Positions 41,223-57,018 of a stretch of DNA of 64,000 nt are shown here, piece after piece (the first letter of the stretch is position 1; every line of letters starts with the position of its first letter). The notes beneath the pieces were generated by a model. The model was given only the letters and a program-made list of their open reading frames with translations, was not told the DNA's origin and made no database searches. The stretch lies in assembly GCA_020746105.1 (NCBI GenBank), contig CM036620.1, positions 28,474,118 to 28,538,117 on the forward strand, given 5' to 3'. Both the position numbers and the translations under genes were made by a program. The DNA is from Trogon surrucura. Its lineage: Eukaryota > Chordata > Aves > Trogoniformes > Trogonidae.

Positions 41223-41264
41223 TCTAACCTAAATGCACCCCGCTGTAGCTGAAACCCGCGGCCG

Positions 41265-41770
41265 AGCTGGGCTGCCCGATGCCGTTCCAGCCCCCGGTCG
41301 CTAACCCGGCCGCTGTTGCCCGCAGCCCGCGCGCTCCCACCCGTGTGCCCGGCGGCCGCGCGCTCCTGCCTCTCCGCGGTCTCGCGGAACCGCCGCGTCG
41401 GCGCTGCAGAGGCGCTGCGGCTCGGCAGGGGGCGTTCCCCGCGCGGCCGAGCCCGGGAGCGCCGATTGGGCGAGCGGGTAAGGGGGCGGGGCCTTCCTCT
41501 GGCGGCGCGGGTGATTTGGATCGGCCGAGGGCAGCGGCTTGCCCGCTGCTTGCCCTCTTTCCCTGTGTCCCGGGCTGCCGGCAGAGCTCCCGCCGCAGCG
41601 TGCGGGCGCTCAGACTGCGGGGCTGGGGGTGTGTGCGTGGGGGATGCTCCCGGAGGCGGAGGGGCCGACCTGCGCCCTTGCGGGAGGTGCGACCCCGTGG
41701 ACGAGCTGGCCTTGATTGGGAGCGGAGCTGCGGGAGGAGGTGAGCAGCCCGGGCTGTAACCCGAGGAGGT
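41265..41770 (+). promoter_or_regulatory. Isolated CpG island in SNCA intron 3 with promoter-like elements
   Basis: About 500 bp of CpG-dense DNA between two CR1 copies, 2.4 kb past exon 3 and 10.5 kb before exon 4. It has an inverted CCAAT box (ATTGG, 41465-41469) and a GC box (GGGGCGGGGCC, 41483-41493) 13 bp apart, another ATTGG at 41715-41719, and a good plus-strand donor GAG|GTGAGC at 41739/41740. This spacing suits a TATA-less promoter with a first exon ending at 41739. It could serve an alternative SNCA transcript, a long non-coding RNA, or be a remnant without function. The ORFs across it have no recognisable domain. Confidence 0.5.
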
Positions 41771-41983
41771 TGTTGACCAGTGCCCGTTACGGAGGCAGGT
41801 CCAGGGTTTGTTTTGTGCCAGGAGGGCGGTGGCGTTGTGGGGTGTAGAGAGCAGTGGAAGAAGTTTTGCTGCCTGGATATGTAAGGGGAACCCTCTCAGC
41901 TACCTTTACAAGGCTCTGGGTGGGGTAGACAAAACATGGTAAGATAGGAGGAACCTGTGTAAGCACCCTCACCAAAGGTGTGG

Positions 41984-42712
41984 TGACTGGTCCTCCATCT
42001 GGGTCGGGGCAATCCCAAGCACCGATACAGACTGGGCTGTGACTGGCTTGGGAGCAGCCCTGAAGAAAAGGACTTGGGGGTACTGGTAGACGAGAAGCTC
42101 AACATGAGCCATCCGTGTGCATTTGCAGCCCAGAAAGCCAGTCGTGTCCTGGGCTGCAGCAAGAGGTGTGTGGCCAGCAGGTCGAGGGAGCTCATTCTTC
42201 CCCTCTACTCCACTCTTGTGAGGCTCCACCTGGAGTACTGTGTCCAGTTCTGGAGCCCACAGTACAAGAAAGATATGAATGTGCTACCACGTGTCCAGAG
42301 AAGGGCCATGAGGATGATCAGAGGGCTGGAGCTCCTCTCCTACGAAGACAGGCTGAATTGGTGTTGGAGAAAAGAGGGCTTCCAGTATCTTAAGGGGACT
42401 TACAAGAAAGCTGGTGAGGGACTTTTTAGGATGTCAGGTAGTGATAGGGCTAGAGGGAATGGATTAAAGCTAGAGATGGGTCGGTTTAGACTGGACGTTA
42501 GGAAGAAGTTCTTCACCCTGAGGTGGTGAGACACTGGAACAGGTTGCCCAGAGAGGTGGTGGAAGCCCCATCCCTGGAAGTTTTTAAGGCCAGGCCGGAT
42601 GGGGCTCTGGGCAACCTGATGTAGTGGGGGATGTCCCTGCCTATGGCAGGGGGGTTGGAACTAGATGATCTTTACGGTCCCTTCCAACCCTGGCAATTCT
42701 ATGATTCTGTGA
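41984..42712 (+). mobile_element. CR1 LINE, 5'-truncated, frame-shifted
   Basis: Begins within ORF2 after the polymerase core (CCATCTGGGTCGGGGCAATC) and continues through [32 protein letters not shown] and the C-terminal domain to a complete 3' UTR ending ATTCTATGATTCTGTGA. Relative to the copy at 39.8-41.2 kb there is a deletion after DRLN and a stop near 42527, so it is a dead copy. Confidence 0.94.
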
Positions 42713-42839
42713 CTGACCTCTTGCAGTGAGACCTGTGTTAAGACCAGTGATGAGTTATGGTCATGGGGACTTCCTCAGGAGCTCCATTTGTTGACTGGAC
42801 CCTCTTTTCAGGGAAGTTTTCTTCTCTGGGTCCCCAACT

Positions 42840-43262
42840 GAGGATGTCACCAGCTAACTGATGAACTTAGTACAACCTTCAAACTGTTACCCACTCCTGG
42901 TTTTTCATGTGGGTACTAATGGTATTGCAACTGGAAGTGCGAAGTTGCTCAAAAGATCTTTCAGGACTCTGGGAAGACTGCAGAAAGGTTTGAGAGCATG
43001 AATAGTGTTTGCCTCAATCCTCTCAGTAATGAGGAAAGACTTTGGAAGAAGCAGGCATGCCCAAGACATCAATACCTCTCTCCAGGACTGGTCCCTCTGC
43101 CAGAACTTTGTTTTTTGTAATTATGGAAGAGTCTTTGAAACACAGGGTATACTAGAGAATGATGGGATCCACCTGTCCTGATGAAGAAAGTATGTCTTTG
43201 CTCTTATGTTGGCAGGACTAATTAAGAGGGCTTTAAACCGATACATCTGTGGCCACAGAGAA
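42840..43262 (+). mobile_element. CR1 ORF1 (esterase-type) remnant
   Basis: Translated with frame changes the segment shows FHVGTNGIATGSAKLLKR, an INTSLQDWSLCQNF-type block, and DGIHLS followed by LAGLIKRALN. The GTN and DGIH boxes resemble blocks III and V of SGNH hydrolases, as described for the esterase domain in ORF1 of CR1-like LINEs. It has several frameshifts and stops. It lies directly after the 3' end of the CR1 at 41.98-42.71 kb, so it comes from a different insertion. Confidence 0.6.
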
Positions 43263-44040
43263 CATCATGTCAACTTAATAACTGAGTATCACCTGTGCTC
43301 TTAGTGATTCTTCAGTCTGGCCTGAGGTCTGTTTCCAACAACTCGCATATGCTGCAGTTTCAGATAAGATGTGCTTGGTGCACTTGAAGTCACACTGCCA
43401 CTGCAGTGTCAGTGTGTCCTATCACCCTGTCCATTCCTAAAAGGCACTCCTAAAAGATTCTTGTAATTCATTGGTGTGTCCCACTGAAGCTGCTTAGGTG
43501 GGAAGACAGAAGAGAAATGGCTTATGGAAAAGAAACGAACTTTGGAGTTTCAGTAAACTGAGTTACATTTGCCACAGTTGTGAGGATTTTTAAATGTTTT
43601 TTTTACAGCTGCCTAATCTCTCAGTAGCAACAGCACTTTCACATGTTCAAGTTAGTGCTGGGCATGTATATTCGCATTAGCATTTCTGCACTGAAAATTT
43701 GTATTTTAAATTGATTTGCAGGATCACTTTAGGTATGAATTAAAACCAGAGGCAAATAACTTGCAGTATGTGGCAAAATGAATGGAAGTCTTTGGTCTCT
43801 ATGGAATGCAGAAAACCCTCAGCTGACCATAATGCATTGAATAGAACATGAATTTTCTGTTGTAGACTATGGGACTTATGGAGATGTGAAGAAAATATGT
43901 GGTCAAAAAGCTTAAGGTGTTTTTCCCATAAGAAATTAGAAAACAAATAATTAAGGGATTAGAAAACAGTTTCTTGTTTCTTTTTGTTCTGTATACAGAC
44001 AGTGCATCATTCACCTGTGCTCATGTAAGCCAATGCAAAG
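43263..44040 (+). other. SNCA: SNCA intron 3 segment, nothing recognised
   Basis: Between CR1 pieces; no gene seen. Confidence 0.5.
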
Positions 44041-46120
44041 GATCACAGAATCCAAGAATGTTAGGGGTTGAAAGGAACCTTGAAAGACCATCTAGTCCTG
44101 CCAGAGTAGGATGACCTAGAATATATCACACAGGAATGCATCCAGGCAGGTTTTGAATGTTGCCAGAGGAGACTCCACAACCTTTCTGGGCAGCCTTTTC
44201 CAGTGCTCTGTTACCCTCACTGTGAAAAATTTTTCCTAATGTTTCTGTGGAACTTCCTATGTTCCAGCTTGCACCTGTTGCCCCTTGTCCTATCATTGGA
44301 CATCACTGAGAAGAGCCTGGCTCTGTCCTCCTGACACTCACCCTTTACATATTTATTAACATGAATGAGGTCACTCCTCAGTCTCCTTTTCAAGCTAAAG
44401 AGACCCAGCTCCTTCAGCCTTTCCTCATAAGGGGGATGTTCCACTCGATCATCTTTGTGGCTTTGTGCTGGACTCTTTCAAAGAGTTCTATGTCCTACCT
44501 CCAGCTATACTCTGTCCCATTGACCACAGCTCTCCAGCTTCTTACCTTCAACCAGTTCCTGACCCACCTCACTACCCACTCATCCAGACCACACTTCCTC
44601 AGTTTAGCTATGAGGTTGCTGTGGGAGATGGTGTCGAATGCTTTACTGAAATCCAGATAAACCATGTCCACTGCACTGCCATCATCTATCCACCTGGTTG
44701 TGTCCTCATAAAAGGCTATCAAATTGGTCAAACATGACTTCCCCTTGGCAAAACCATGTTGACTGATCCTAACAACCCTCTTACGCTTGATGTGCCCAGA
44801 GACAATACCAAGAATAAGTTGTTCCATCACCTTTCCAGGGATGGAGATGAGGCTGACTGGTCTATAGTTACCTGGGCCCTCCTTCTTGTCCTTTTTGAAG
44901 ACTGGAGTGACATTTGCTTTCCTCCAGTCCTCAGGCACCGCTCCTGTTGCCCATGACTTACCAAAGATGCTGGAGAGTGGCCTAGCAATGACTACTGCCA
45001 GCTCCCTCAGCAACCGCGAGTGCATCCCGCCAGGGCCCATGGATTTATGGATGTTCGGATTGCCTGAGTGATCCCTAACCCAGTCCTCATCAACCAAAGC
45101 AAACTCCTCCTTTATCCTGATGTCCTCAGGGGTGTGGAGCTCCTGAGAAATATCTAGTAGTACCGACAGAGGCAAAGAAACCATTCAGTAAATCTGCCTT
45201 CTCTGTATCTTCTGTCACCAGGGCACCCACCTCATTCACCAGTGGGCCTGCATTGCCTTTAGTGTTAATTTTGTCTGCAGTGTGTTTGAAGAAGCCCTTT
45301 CTGTTGTCCTTGACCTCCCTTGTAAGGTTTAATTCCCAGGAGGCTGTAGCTTTCCTAGTTGCTTCCCTGCATCCTCTGACCACAGTCTTATATTCCTTCA
45401 AGTGGTCAGCCCCTCCTTCCATGATTTATATACTCTCTTCTTCCACTTGAGTTTGCCCAGCAGTTCCCTGGTTAACCACACAGGTCTCCTGGCTCTCTTT
45501 TTTGATTTCCTACCCATTGGGACGCACTGATCCTGAGCATGGAAGAAGTGGTCCTTGAATATAAACCAACTCTCTTGGGCCCCTTTACCTTCTAGTACCC
45601 TGTCGCATGGAGTTTCCCCTAGCAATTGCTTGAAGAGGCCAAAGTTGGCCCTGCTGAAGTCCGGAGTTGTGATCCTGCTTGGTATTCTGTTCCCACAACA
45701 CAGGATCCTGAACTCCACTATCTCATGGTTGCTGCAGCCAAGGCTGCCCTCAGGCTTCACCACTTCAACCAGACCCTCCTTGTTAGTGAGTGTAAGATCC
45801 AGCAGCACTCCTCTCCTAGTTGGCTCATCCACCATTTGAATCAATAAATTATCGTCAATGCACTGGAGGAACCTCCTGGGCTATGGCTGGCTGTGTGGGC
45901 CTTCCAGCAAACAGCTGAGCAGTTCAAATCCCCCATGAGAACCAGGGCCTGGGATTGCAAGGCTACTGTCAGCTGCCTGCAGAAGGCCTCATCAGCTTCC
46001 TCCTCCTGATCAGGTGGCCTCTAATAACCACCCACCACAGTATCACCTGTGCTAGCCTGCCCCTTCATTCTTACCCACAAACTCTCAACTTGCTCCTCAT
46101 CCTCCTCTGGACGGAACTCG
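44041..46120 (-). mobile_element. CR1 LINE, long minus-strand copy with internal RT deletion
   Basis: Read on the minus strand: the endonuclease domain ([30 protein letters not shown] near 46030-46110, then ALVLMGDFN), the linker (MGRKSKKRARRPVWLTRELL), the polymerase start ([40 protein letters not shown] near 44650) up to VVNGTEYSW. It then jumps at about 44507 to [13 protein letters not shown] and the C-terminal domain, ending at the 3' tail near 44043. The VPQGS and FADD boxes are gone; in the sibling copy this span is roughly 40225-40740, about 0.5 kb. Several frameshifts are present. It is the longest CR1 here and is interrupted near its left coding end by the plus-strand CR1 at 46121-46390. 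Confidence 0.93.
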
Positions 46121-46390
46121 ATACAAGAGGACAAAGGGAAATGGATTTAAATTAAAGGAAAACAGATTTAGATTGGATCTTAGGAAAAACTTCTTCAGTA
46201 TGAGGGTGGCAAGACGCTGGAATAAATTGTCCAGAGAGGTTGTGGATGCCCCCTACCTTGAGATGTTCAAGGCCAGGTTGAATGAGGCCTTGAGTACCTC
46301 GTCTAGTTGAGAGGCATCCCTGCTCATGGCTGGGAGGTTGGATTAGATGATCTCTAAGGTCCCTTCCAACCTAAGCCTTTCTGTGATTCC
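46121..46390 (+). mobile_element. CR1 3' end nested inside the minus-strand CR1
   Basis: Starts at AGAGGACAAAGGGAAATGG and runs through GGAATAAATTGTCCAGAGAG to the 3' tail (TCTAGTTGAGAGGCATCCCT ... GTGATTCC). On both sides the opposite-strand CR1 endonuclease reading resumes: GGGVALHVREQ on the right and [10 protein letters not shown] on the left. This is therefore an insertion into an older CR1. Confidence 0.88.
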
Positions 46391-46465
46391 AGTTGCTCTC
46401 TCACATGAAGAGCAACTCCACCACCTTGCCTTGTTGGCCTGTCTTTCCTAAAAAGGACAGAGCTG
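46391..46465 (-). mobile_element. Continuation of the minus-strand CR1 endonuclease
   Basis: On the minus strand it encodes a KDRQ-type stretch followed by GGGVALHVREQ, which is the CR1 endonuclease portion directly upstream of the part that resumes left of the nested insertion. The outer limit is approximate. Confidence 0.65.
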
Positions 46466-46686
46466 TGTGTGACCACGTTGAACAACTGTAGGTAAACACA
46501 TTGCAGTACTTAATATCGCAACCCAAATAAATGGCTGAGAAGTCAGTGAAGAGTATTTTTAGTAACAAAACTGAACATAACGTCTATAATAATTCTTCAG
46601 AGTTTAGCCTCAGTCTGAGTATTCATGCTGTTGTCATGAGGTTTGAAACCACAGCTTGTTAGACCTCAATTAAGAGAAATATTCAG

Positions 46687-46866
46687 AGAATTTAGCTCAG
46701 CGGGTTGAGCGCAGTGCTTGAAACACCAAAGATTGCAGGTTTGATTCCCGTTTGGTTCTCACGTGTTGCCTGACGTAGTCAAGAGGTGGCGTCCCTGCCC
46801 ACAACAGGGAGGTTGGATTAAAATGATCTCTAAGGTCCCTTCCAGCCCAGGCCATTCTATGATTAA
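46687..46866 (+). mobile_element. tRNA-Ile/CR1 SINE, second copy
   Basis: tRNA-like head with A box TTAGCTCAGCGGGTTGAGCG and B box GGTTTGATTCCC, an anticodon loop mutated to TTGAAA, then the CR1 tail (CTGACGTAGTCAAGAGGTGG to CATTCTATGATT). Same architecture as the copy at 21288 but more diverged in the anticodon arm; its A-box side is better preserved. Confidence 0.88.
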
Positions 46867-49578
46867 ATCGGTACTATAACCGGTAGAGGATTGCTGCAGA
46901 ATGAGATTTGAGGCACATGTATCTAATATCACATACGGCACCAGCAAACAAGTTAATAGAGGTGATGATCACCAAGCTGTGCTGTGGTAGAATAGAAGTT
47001 GAGGGTATTTGCATGTGTTTGAAACTTGCTGAAGCACTGGGACCATATATAGTAGCTTTGTGAGGAACTTCTTTCTGTTCTCCTGAGCAAAATAAGTGAT
47101 CTGGACTACTGTGAGTATCCACTTTATCTGATTGCAGGATGTGTAGTGACACAGGAAGTTTTAAGTAGATGAATAGGCTTTTTTTGACAGGCTTGAGAAG
47201 ATACTAGATTTTGCTCTGTAAGATACGGAACAGACTATAAAGCCAAACATAAGGACAACACATATGTTTTGTGTTACACCTATGAATAGAAAATTAAGAA
47301 AAGTTACTGAAAATTTTGGGCAAAACAGTGGTTGCTCATCACTCAGTTTAGGAAATGGGTGACAAAGTGAAATGCCCAAAGCTAAGCAATAATGCCTTCT
47401 GTTCTACAGTTTGCCTCCTTCCAAACTATTAAAACTGTTTGAAAGGAGTTCAGCTGTTGAGTGACTGGAAAATGAGTAGAGGCCCTACAGGTGAAAATGT
47501 GGAAATGAGGAGACCTAATGCAAAATTCAGAGAGCATGGTTTCTGAAATGAAACTATATAAACTTGGTAGGGTATTGAACTAGGTATGAACTACGTAGAG
47601 GAATTGCTTGAGCACATATTGTAAAAACAAAAAATAATAAAAAATTGCAAGTCTGTGATGGGTTGTTGTGGCAAGCAGAGAAGGTAGGCAAAACCAGGTT
47701 TGGGTTCACTGTAGTGATGCTATGATGTTGTAAGATATAATGTGAAGACACTGAGAATTGCTAGTGAAGTTGTTTTAGAAATCAGGTTTGTTTAAATCAG
47801 CGGTAGTGAAAGTTGATGTGACAAAACTGCCTTTTAGGGCAATTGTAAAGACCTACTTTTCTCTTTGGTGTTATGATGCACCAAGGTGTTAGTATTATTT
47901 GAAACCTGAAGTAACACGTTTTGTTATATGAATAAACATTATTTGATTCAAGAAGTTGAAGATGGTCAAATGCAAAACAGAATCACAGATTAAAGTGAGT
48001 GTGTGTTCACTTGTGCAGTGAGTCCTTTCTTACTGAGTTCCAAGGTCTTGCTAGTTTTACTATTTTTGAATAGTTTGTGGTCTAAAACTCTTTTCTAGTG
48101 AAGGAACTGGGAGCTGACACATCTCAAAGTGCTGAAAAAGTAAATATGCTTTTAGGTCAGTTGCTTTCCAAACCCAGAAATACAAGACTGAAATGTTTCC
48201 TGCTTTACACAAAGTATGACCTGATTGTACCAAGTTTAGTGGCGTCAAGAGCATTAAGACACTGTAAAATCAGGATGCCAAGCTGTGATTCACAGGAATA
48301 CAGTGAGAAAGGGTGACCCTTTCTCAGAACTTCTGAAGATGAAGAAGCTATGCTTATTGGTTTTGTGGGATGTTAGCTTGTGGATCTAACTTGCCTGCCT
48401 AATTAACATGTCTTACTGGCCTTTGACTGTAAATACATAATTCATCCGTCTTGCTTATCTCCCAGGGATAAGTGTCCATAAATATACAGTATCAAAGATG
48501 AAATATTTACAGTCCGTCTCCTGATAATCAAAGTAAAGCACTGGTTTGTACAAAAGATCAGGGCCAGAAAGCCCTTGATACTTCAACCATGTGTCCGCTT
48601 CCTGAAGCTGAGTCAAGACACAGTATCAACAGTTATGAACCATAGTTCAAGTTTTTACTTAGTTATTTTATATGATTATTCTTGTTCTTAACATTCTGAG
48701 TCATTGGTATTGCTCTTGTGGTTTTTTTTAACTCCATCAGATGCCTTACAGTAAATTGTGTGAATTAAAGAACCCCCAATGTATTTATGACTTCTTTGTA
48801 AATGAATTCTTCAAATACCTAAGGCAACCTAGTTGTCTGAAATACATATTTAAAGGTATATTTAGTGCCATAAAAATCTATTTTTATTGTTCAAAATTGA
48901 AAGCAACTAGCTCTCACTTTGAATTGCTCTAAGGGTTTCACATTGGTAGGGTACGTTACCCAGTTGTCTGTAACAAGTAGGGAAAAGAAAGCTTCAATGC
49001 TAATAATTTTTGTACAGTGCTGTGTACAGGATTAAAACTTCAGTTTCAAACTTAGCCTTGGCACAATCATTGTACGCCATCCCAGAGTCATTTACTAGAA
49101 TGGACAGTCTCAGCAGAGATGGACAGAAGTAAAAAGGCCATAGCACAGCTATGCTCTGCAGAAGCCGATTTACTCTGTATCTTAGTACTCTGATGCAAAA
49201 CATCTACTTTATAAACACTTAATGGCTTAAGATCATTAAAAAACCTGGTATTCAGATTAATTTAATTAATTGTATCAACCTCCTGCATTCTGAACTGATT
49301 TGTTTGTGTGCACTTAATGCTTTTCCCCTGTTACTCCTCAGGGTAAGCAATAAAATACATGAGACTAGAAAAATATTTTGGTTTTTCTTCTCCTGTTACT
49401 AGGATTTCGCAGCTGAAGTGTCACTAGGCTGGAACTTATTACAGAGTCCCCTTGGTAATAGGGACTTTGATGTTTAGATATTCCTTAGAGATGAGAGGGC
49501 AGGCAGACTTTCTCCTACTAGCATGAGTGCCTTTGCAAATCTATGCAGTGCGTGTAGTTTGCTGAGGTTGGTTGCAGG
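46867..49578 (+). other. SNCA: SNCA intron 3 segment, nothing recognised
   Basis: AT-rich intronic sequence with no supported gene, RNA or mobile element. Confidence 0.5.
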
Positions 49579-50130
49579 ACAATATTCTTGTTCTTCTTAT
49601 TATTCTTGTTTGTTTTCTGTTCTTGTTCTCGTGTTTGTTCTCTGTTCTTGTTCTTTTGTTATTGTTTTGTTATTTTCGTTATTCCTGTTTCTCTAGTTGT
49701 TCTCTTGTAGTTCTTGTTATTCTTTTGTTATTCTTGTTTGTTCCCTATTCTTGTTATTCTTGTTTGGTTTATTACTCTTGTTTGGTTTCAGTTCTTGTTG
49801 TTCTCTTGTTTTTGTTGTTCTCTTGTTCTTCTTGTTTGTTTTCTCTTGTTCTAGTTTGTAATCTTTTTCTTATTTCTTGTTCTCTTGTTATTCTTGTTTG
49901 TTTTCTCTTGTTAGCTTGTTCTTGTTTGTTCTCTATTCTTGTTGTTCTTGTTTGGTTGGTTGTTCTTGTTTGGTCCTGTTTGTTATTCTAGTATTTTAGT
50001 TACTAAACTGTTCTTAGCCATGAGTTTTCTCATTTCTCTCCTTCCAATTTTCTTTCCCTCATCCTGCTCTTGAGGGAGTGAGTGAGCGGCTGTGTGGTGC
50101 TTAGTTGCTGGCTACGATTAAACCACTTAA
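49579..50130 (+). mobile_element. 5'-truncated avian LTR with expanded T-rich microsatellite
   Basis: The last ~130 bp (50000-50130: CATGAGTTTTCTCATTTCTC, GAGGGAGTGAGTGAGCGGCT, GTGGTGCTTAGTTGCTGGCT, GATTAAACCACTT) are the 3' end of the LTR family also found at 15.36 kb. Before it, 49579-49990 is an impure (TTCTTGT/TTATTCTTG)n tract, in the place where this LTR family normally carries a short TTATT-type run. The LTR promoter half is missing. A 139-codon Leu/Val/Cys-rich ORF over the tract is an artefact of the repeat. Confidence 0.75.
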
Positions 50131-54959
<4,829 letters not shown>

Positions 54960-55048
54960 ATGGGCCTGCATAATCGGGTTCAAGTTGTCCAATTGAATGT
55001 AGCAAACAGTGACTCCCGAGATTCCCTTCCAACCTAAATTCCTCTGTG
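54960..55048 (+). mobile_element. Very old CR1 3' end (tentative)
   Basis: GATTCCCTTCCAACCTAAAT followed by TCCTCTGTGA resembles a worn CR1 terminus; the upstream part is too decayed to align by eye. Confidence 0.45.
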
Positions 55049-55365
55049 AGCTGCTATAAACTCAGCCTCCGTGCAGCTGGAGGAGTTTGCTTATTTGTCC
55101 TCAATTACAGGATCAGGGAGTGTGCAGTAAATACGATTAGCTGTCTGGAAGTTTAGCTAAACTGATGGTAGTTGCTGGGATCTGCTGCTGGTGATCTACT
55201 GACCTGTGTGAAAGCCTGCAGTCTTGTGTGGCCACTGGCATTTTTCTTGGGCCATGGCAGAAGTCTGGCTTTGACTTGCAACTCGTTGAAAACAGTCGTA
55301 GCGTTTCTTCACCTGTGGATACAACAATATTGGTGTGAAGGAGATACCAAGTGGGTTGTTGGCAA

Positions 55366-55940
55366 TGTACGGAAAATCACGTTGCCAGAGGTCAGTGTTC
55401 ACAAAGAAGACAGAGGAGTCTTAACTTTATTCGAATAAAGGGAGAGTTCACTGGGGTTGCCAAGTCCCAGTGAGGTCTCTCAAATTGCTGGAGGACGCAG
55501 CCCCCTTTTATCCTAATTTCCCGGCCGCATGAAACCCTCTCCCTTTCCCCATTGGCTGAGGTACTCAGGAGGTACAGACTTCCCGATCCGCCTATTCCAT
55601 GTTCCCCCTTAACATGTACCCCCCTTAACAACATACATCGCATGTTGCATTAACTCCAACTTTATGCCGCCCAGGGCGGAGAAGTTAATATTCATAGGCC
55701 TATTAAGCCTGCGCACTCTTTCTCAAAGTTCAAAAGTTTAGAGCATCCTTGCTGTTGACTTAATTAATAGCCCTAATGGTCAAGGTGTCTTGTTATCTTC
55801 TCCTGCAGGCTGCATTCTGTGACTCCCTAGTTCAGGAAGGACACTCTCCTCTTTGTTCCATTACTAACAAGGAGAAAAACCCCACACACTCCTCTTCTGG
55901 TTTTATCACTTATTTGTAAAGACACTCTCTTATTCTCTCA
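55366..55940 (-). repeat. 3' LTR of the provirus
   Basis: Same 575 bases as the 5' LTR by eye. Its AATAAA is the complement of 55426-55431 and would end retroviral transcripts running antisense to SNCA. Confidence 0.95.
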
Positions 55941-55955
55941 ATCCCTCCTCTTCTT
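55941..55955 (-). other. Proviral polypurine tract
   Basis: The minus strand reads AAGAAGAGGAGGGAT directly before the 3' LTR start TGAGAG. It is the plus-strand primer site of the element. Confidence 0.9.
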
Positions 55956-57018
55956 ATTTCAATATTTGTCTTTACAAAGTTTGGTTATCATTAACCTGAT
56001 TTTCTCCTCCTGATCCACCTTTGGTCTTAGAATTATCATTTGTTCCCAAATTTGATCTTGCATCTTTTGTAATTCTACTACTTTTTTTTCCTACAAAAAA
56101 AAAACAAACCAAAAACCAATGTCTAACAACTAGTGCGCCAGTGTGAAAAGGGAGCAAAAGAGAAAGGAAGAGAGGGAACGAAGCAAAGGCTGAGGGTGAG
56201 CTGGAGGGAAGTCCAAAAGGAAGGGCTGAAAAAAAAAAGCAAGCCAAATAAAGTAGAGGGAAAAAGCACAAAGTAGTCCTTTCTTCCACTTTTATATTAC
56301 GTTTCTTATTCCAAGGGCTCATTTGCTTAAGTCCACCTCCCACCAGCGGTGGTACGCATGCCCAATACCGTCACTGTGGGGGCCTTGCGGAGCAGACCCC
56401 GGGTCTGGGCGCATGCGTGGACTCCAGGTTCGGTTTCTGGGAGTTTGCTTTGTGCACAACGACAGGGAACTCCTAATCTGGCAGTACCCTGTGGCTCAAC
56501 ATTGCTGCTCCTTCTATGTGGTGAGTGGTGGTATGAATGACAGAGGCAGAAGAGGAAGGGGGAAAGAAAGGAAAAACAAAAGAGAAGCAATCGCGCATGC
56601 ACAATGCAAGCTTCGATCGACTTTATAAGAAAATCCAAAATGTATTACAAGTAACAGTATCTTATCTTTTGATATACCCAAAAATCCTTTCCAAAAGTCC
56701 ACACTTTCCACTTTCTTCATCTTCGTCCTCTTATCAGTCCATCATTCTTTAATGCCAATGGTCTTCCATCTTCATTCTTGTTTGCCGAGCATTGCCGAGT
56801 GTCCTCCATCTTGCGTTGTAGCACGTGTCTTCTCGTATATTGCTCAGTCTATTCTTTTCCATGATCCAATCCTGAAACGCTGTTCTGACATTTAACTACT
56901 ACATTAACAACACCAACTATTTAACTGCAAAACCATTAAATGTTCTAACCATAACATATCAAAACTCAAGCAAATACAACTATCAAAACATGTCTTAACA
57001 ACACCAAATATTCTAGGT
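55956..57018 (-). other. 3' non-coding region of the provirus
   Basis: Between the last small ORF and the purine tract. No env subunit is legible. The plus strand carries several CATGC-centred motifs: GCGCATGCGT at 56409-56418, CGCGCATGCA at 56592-56601 and ACGCATGCCC at 56354-56363, with another GCGCATGCGT just outside at 57301-57310. An A-run lies at about 56095-56104. Confidence 0.6.

Noticed and set aside
41279-41759. Protein-coding gene in the intron 3 CpG island
   Set aside because: Two overlapping GC-driven frames without domain; only promoter-like features are supportable.
49572-49991. 139-codon hydrophobic ORF (multi-pass membrane protein)
   Set aside because: It lies entirely in the T-rich microsatellite; Leu/Val/Cys/Phe content follows from the repeat unit.
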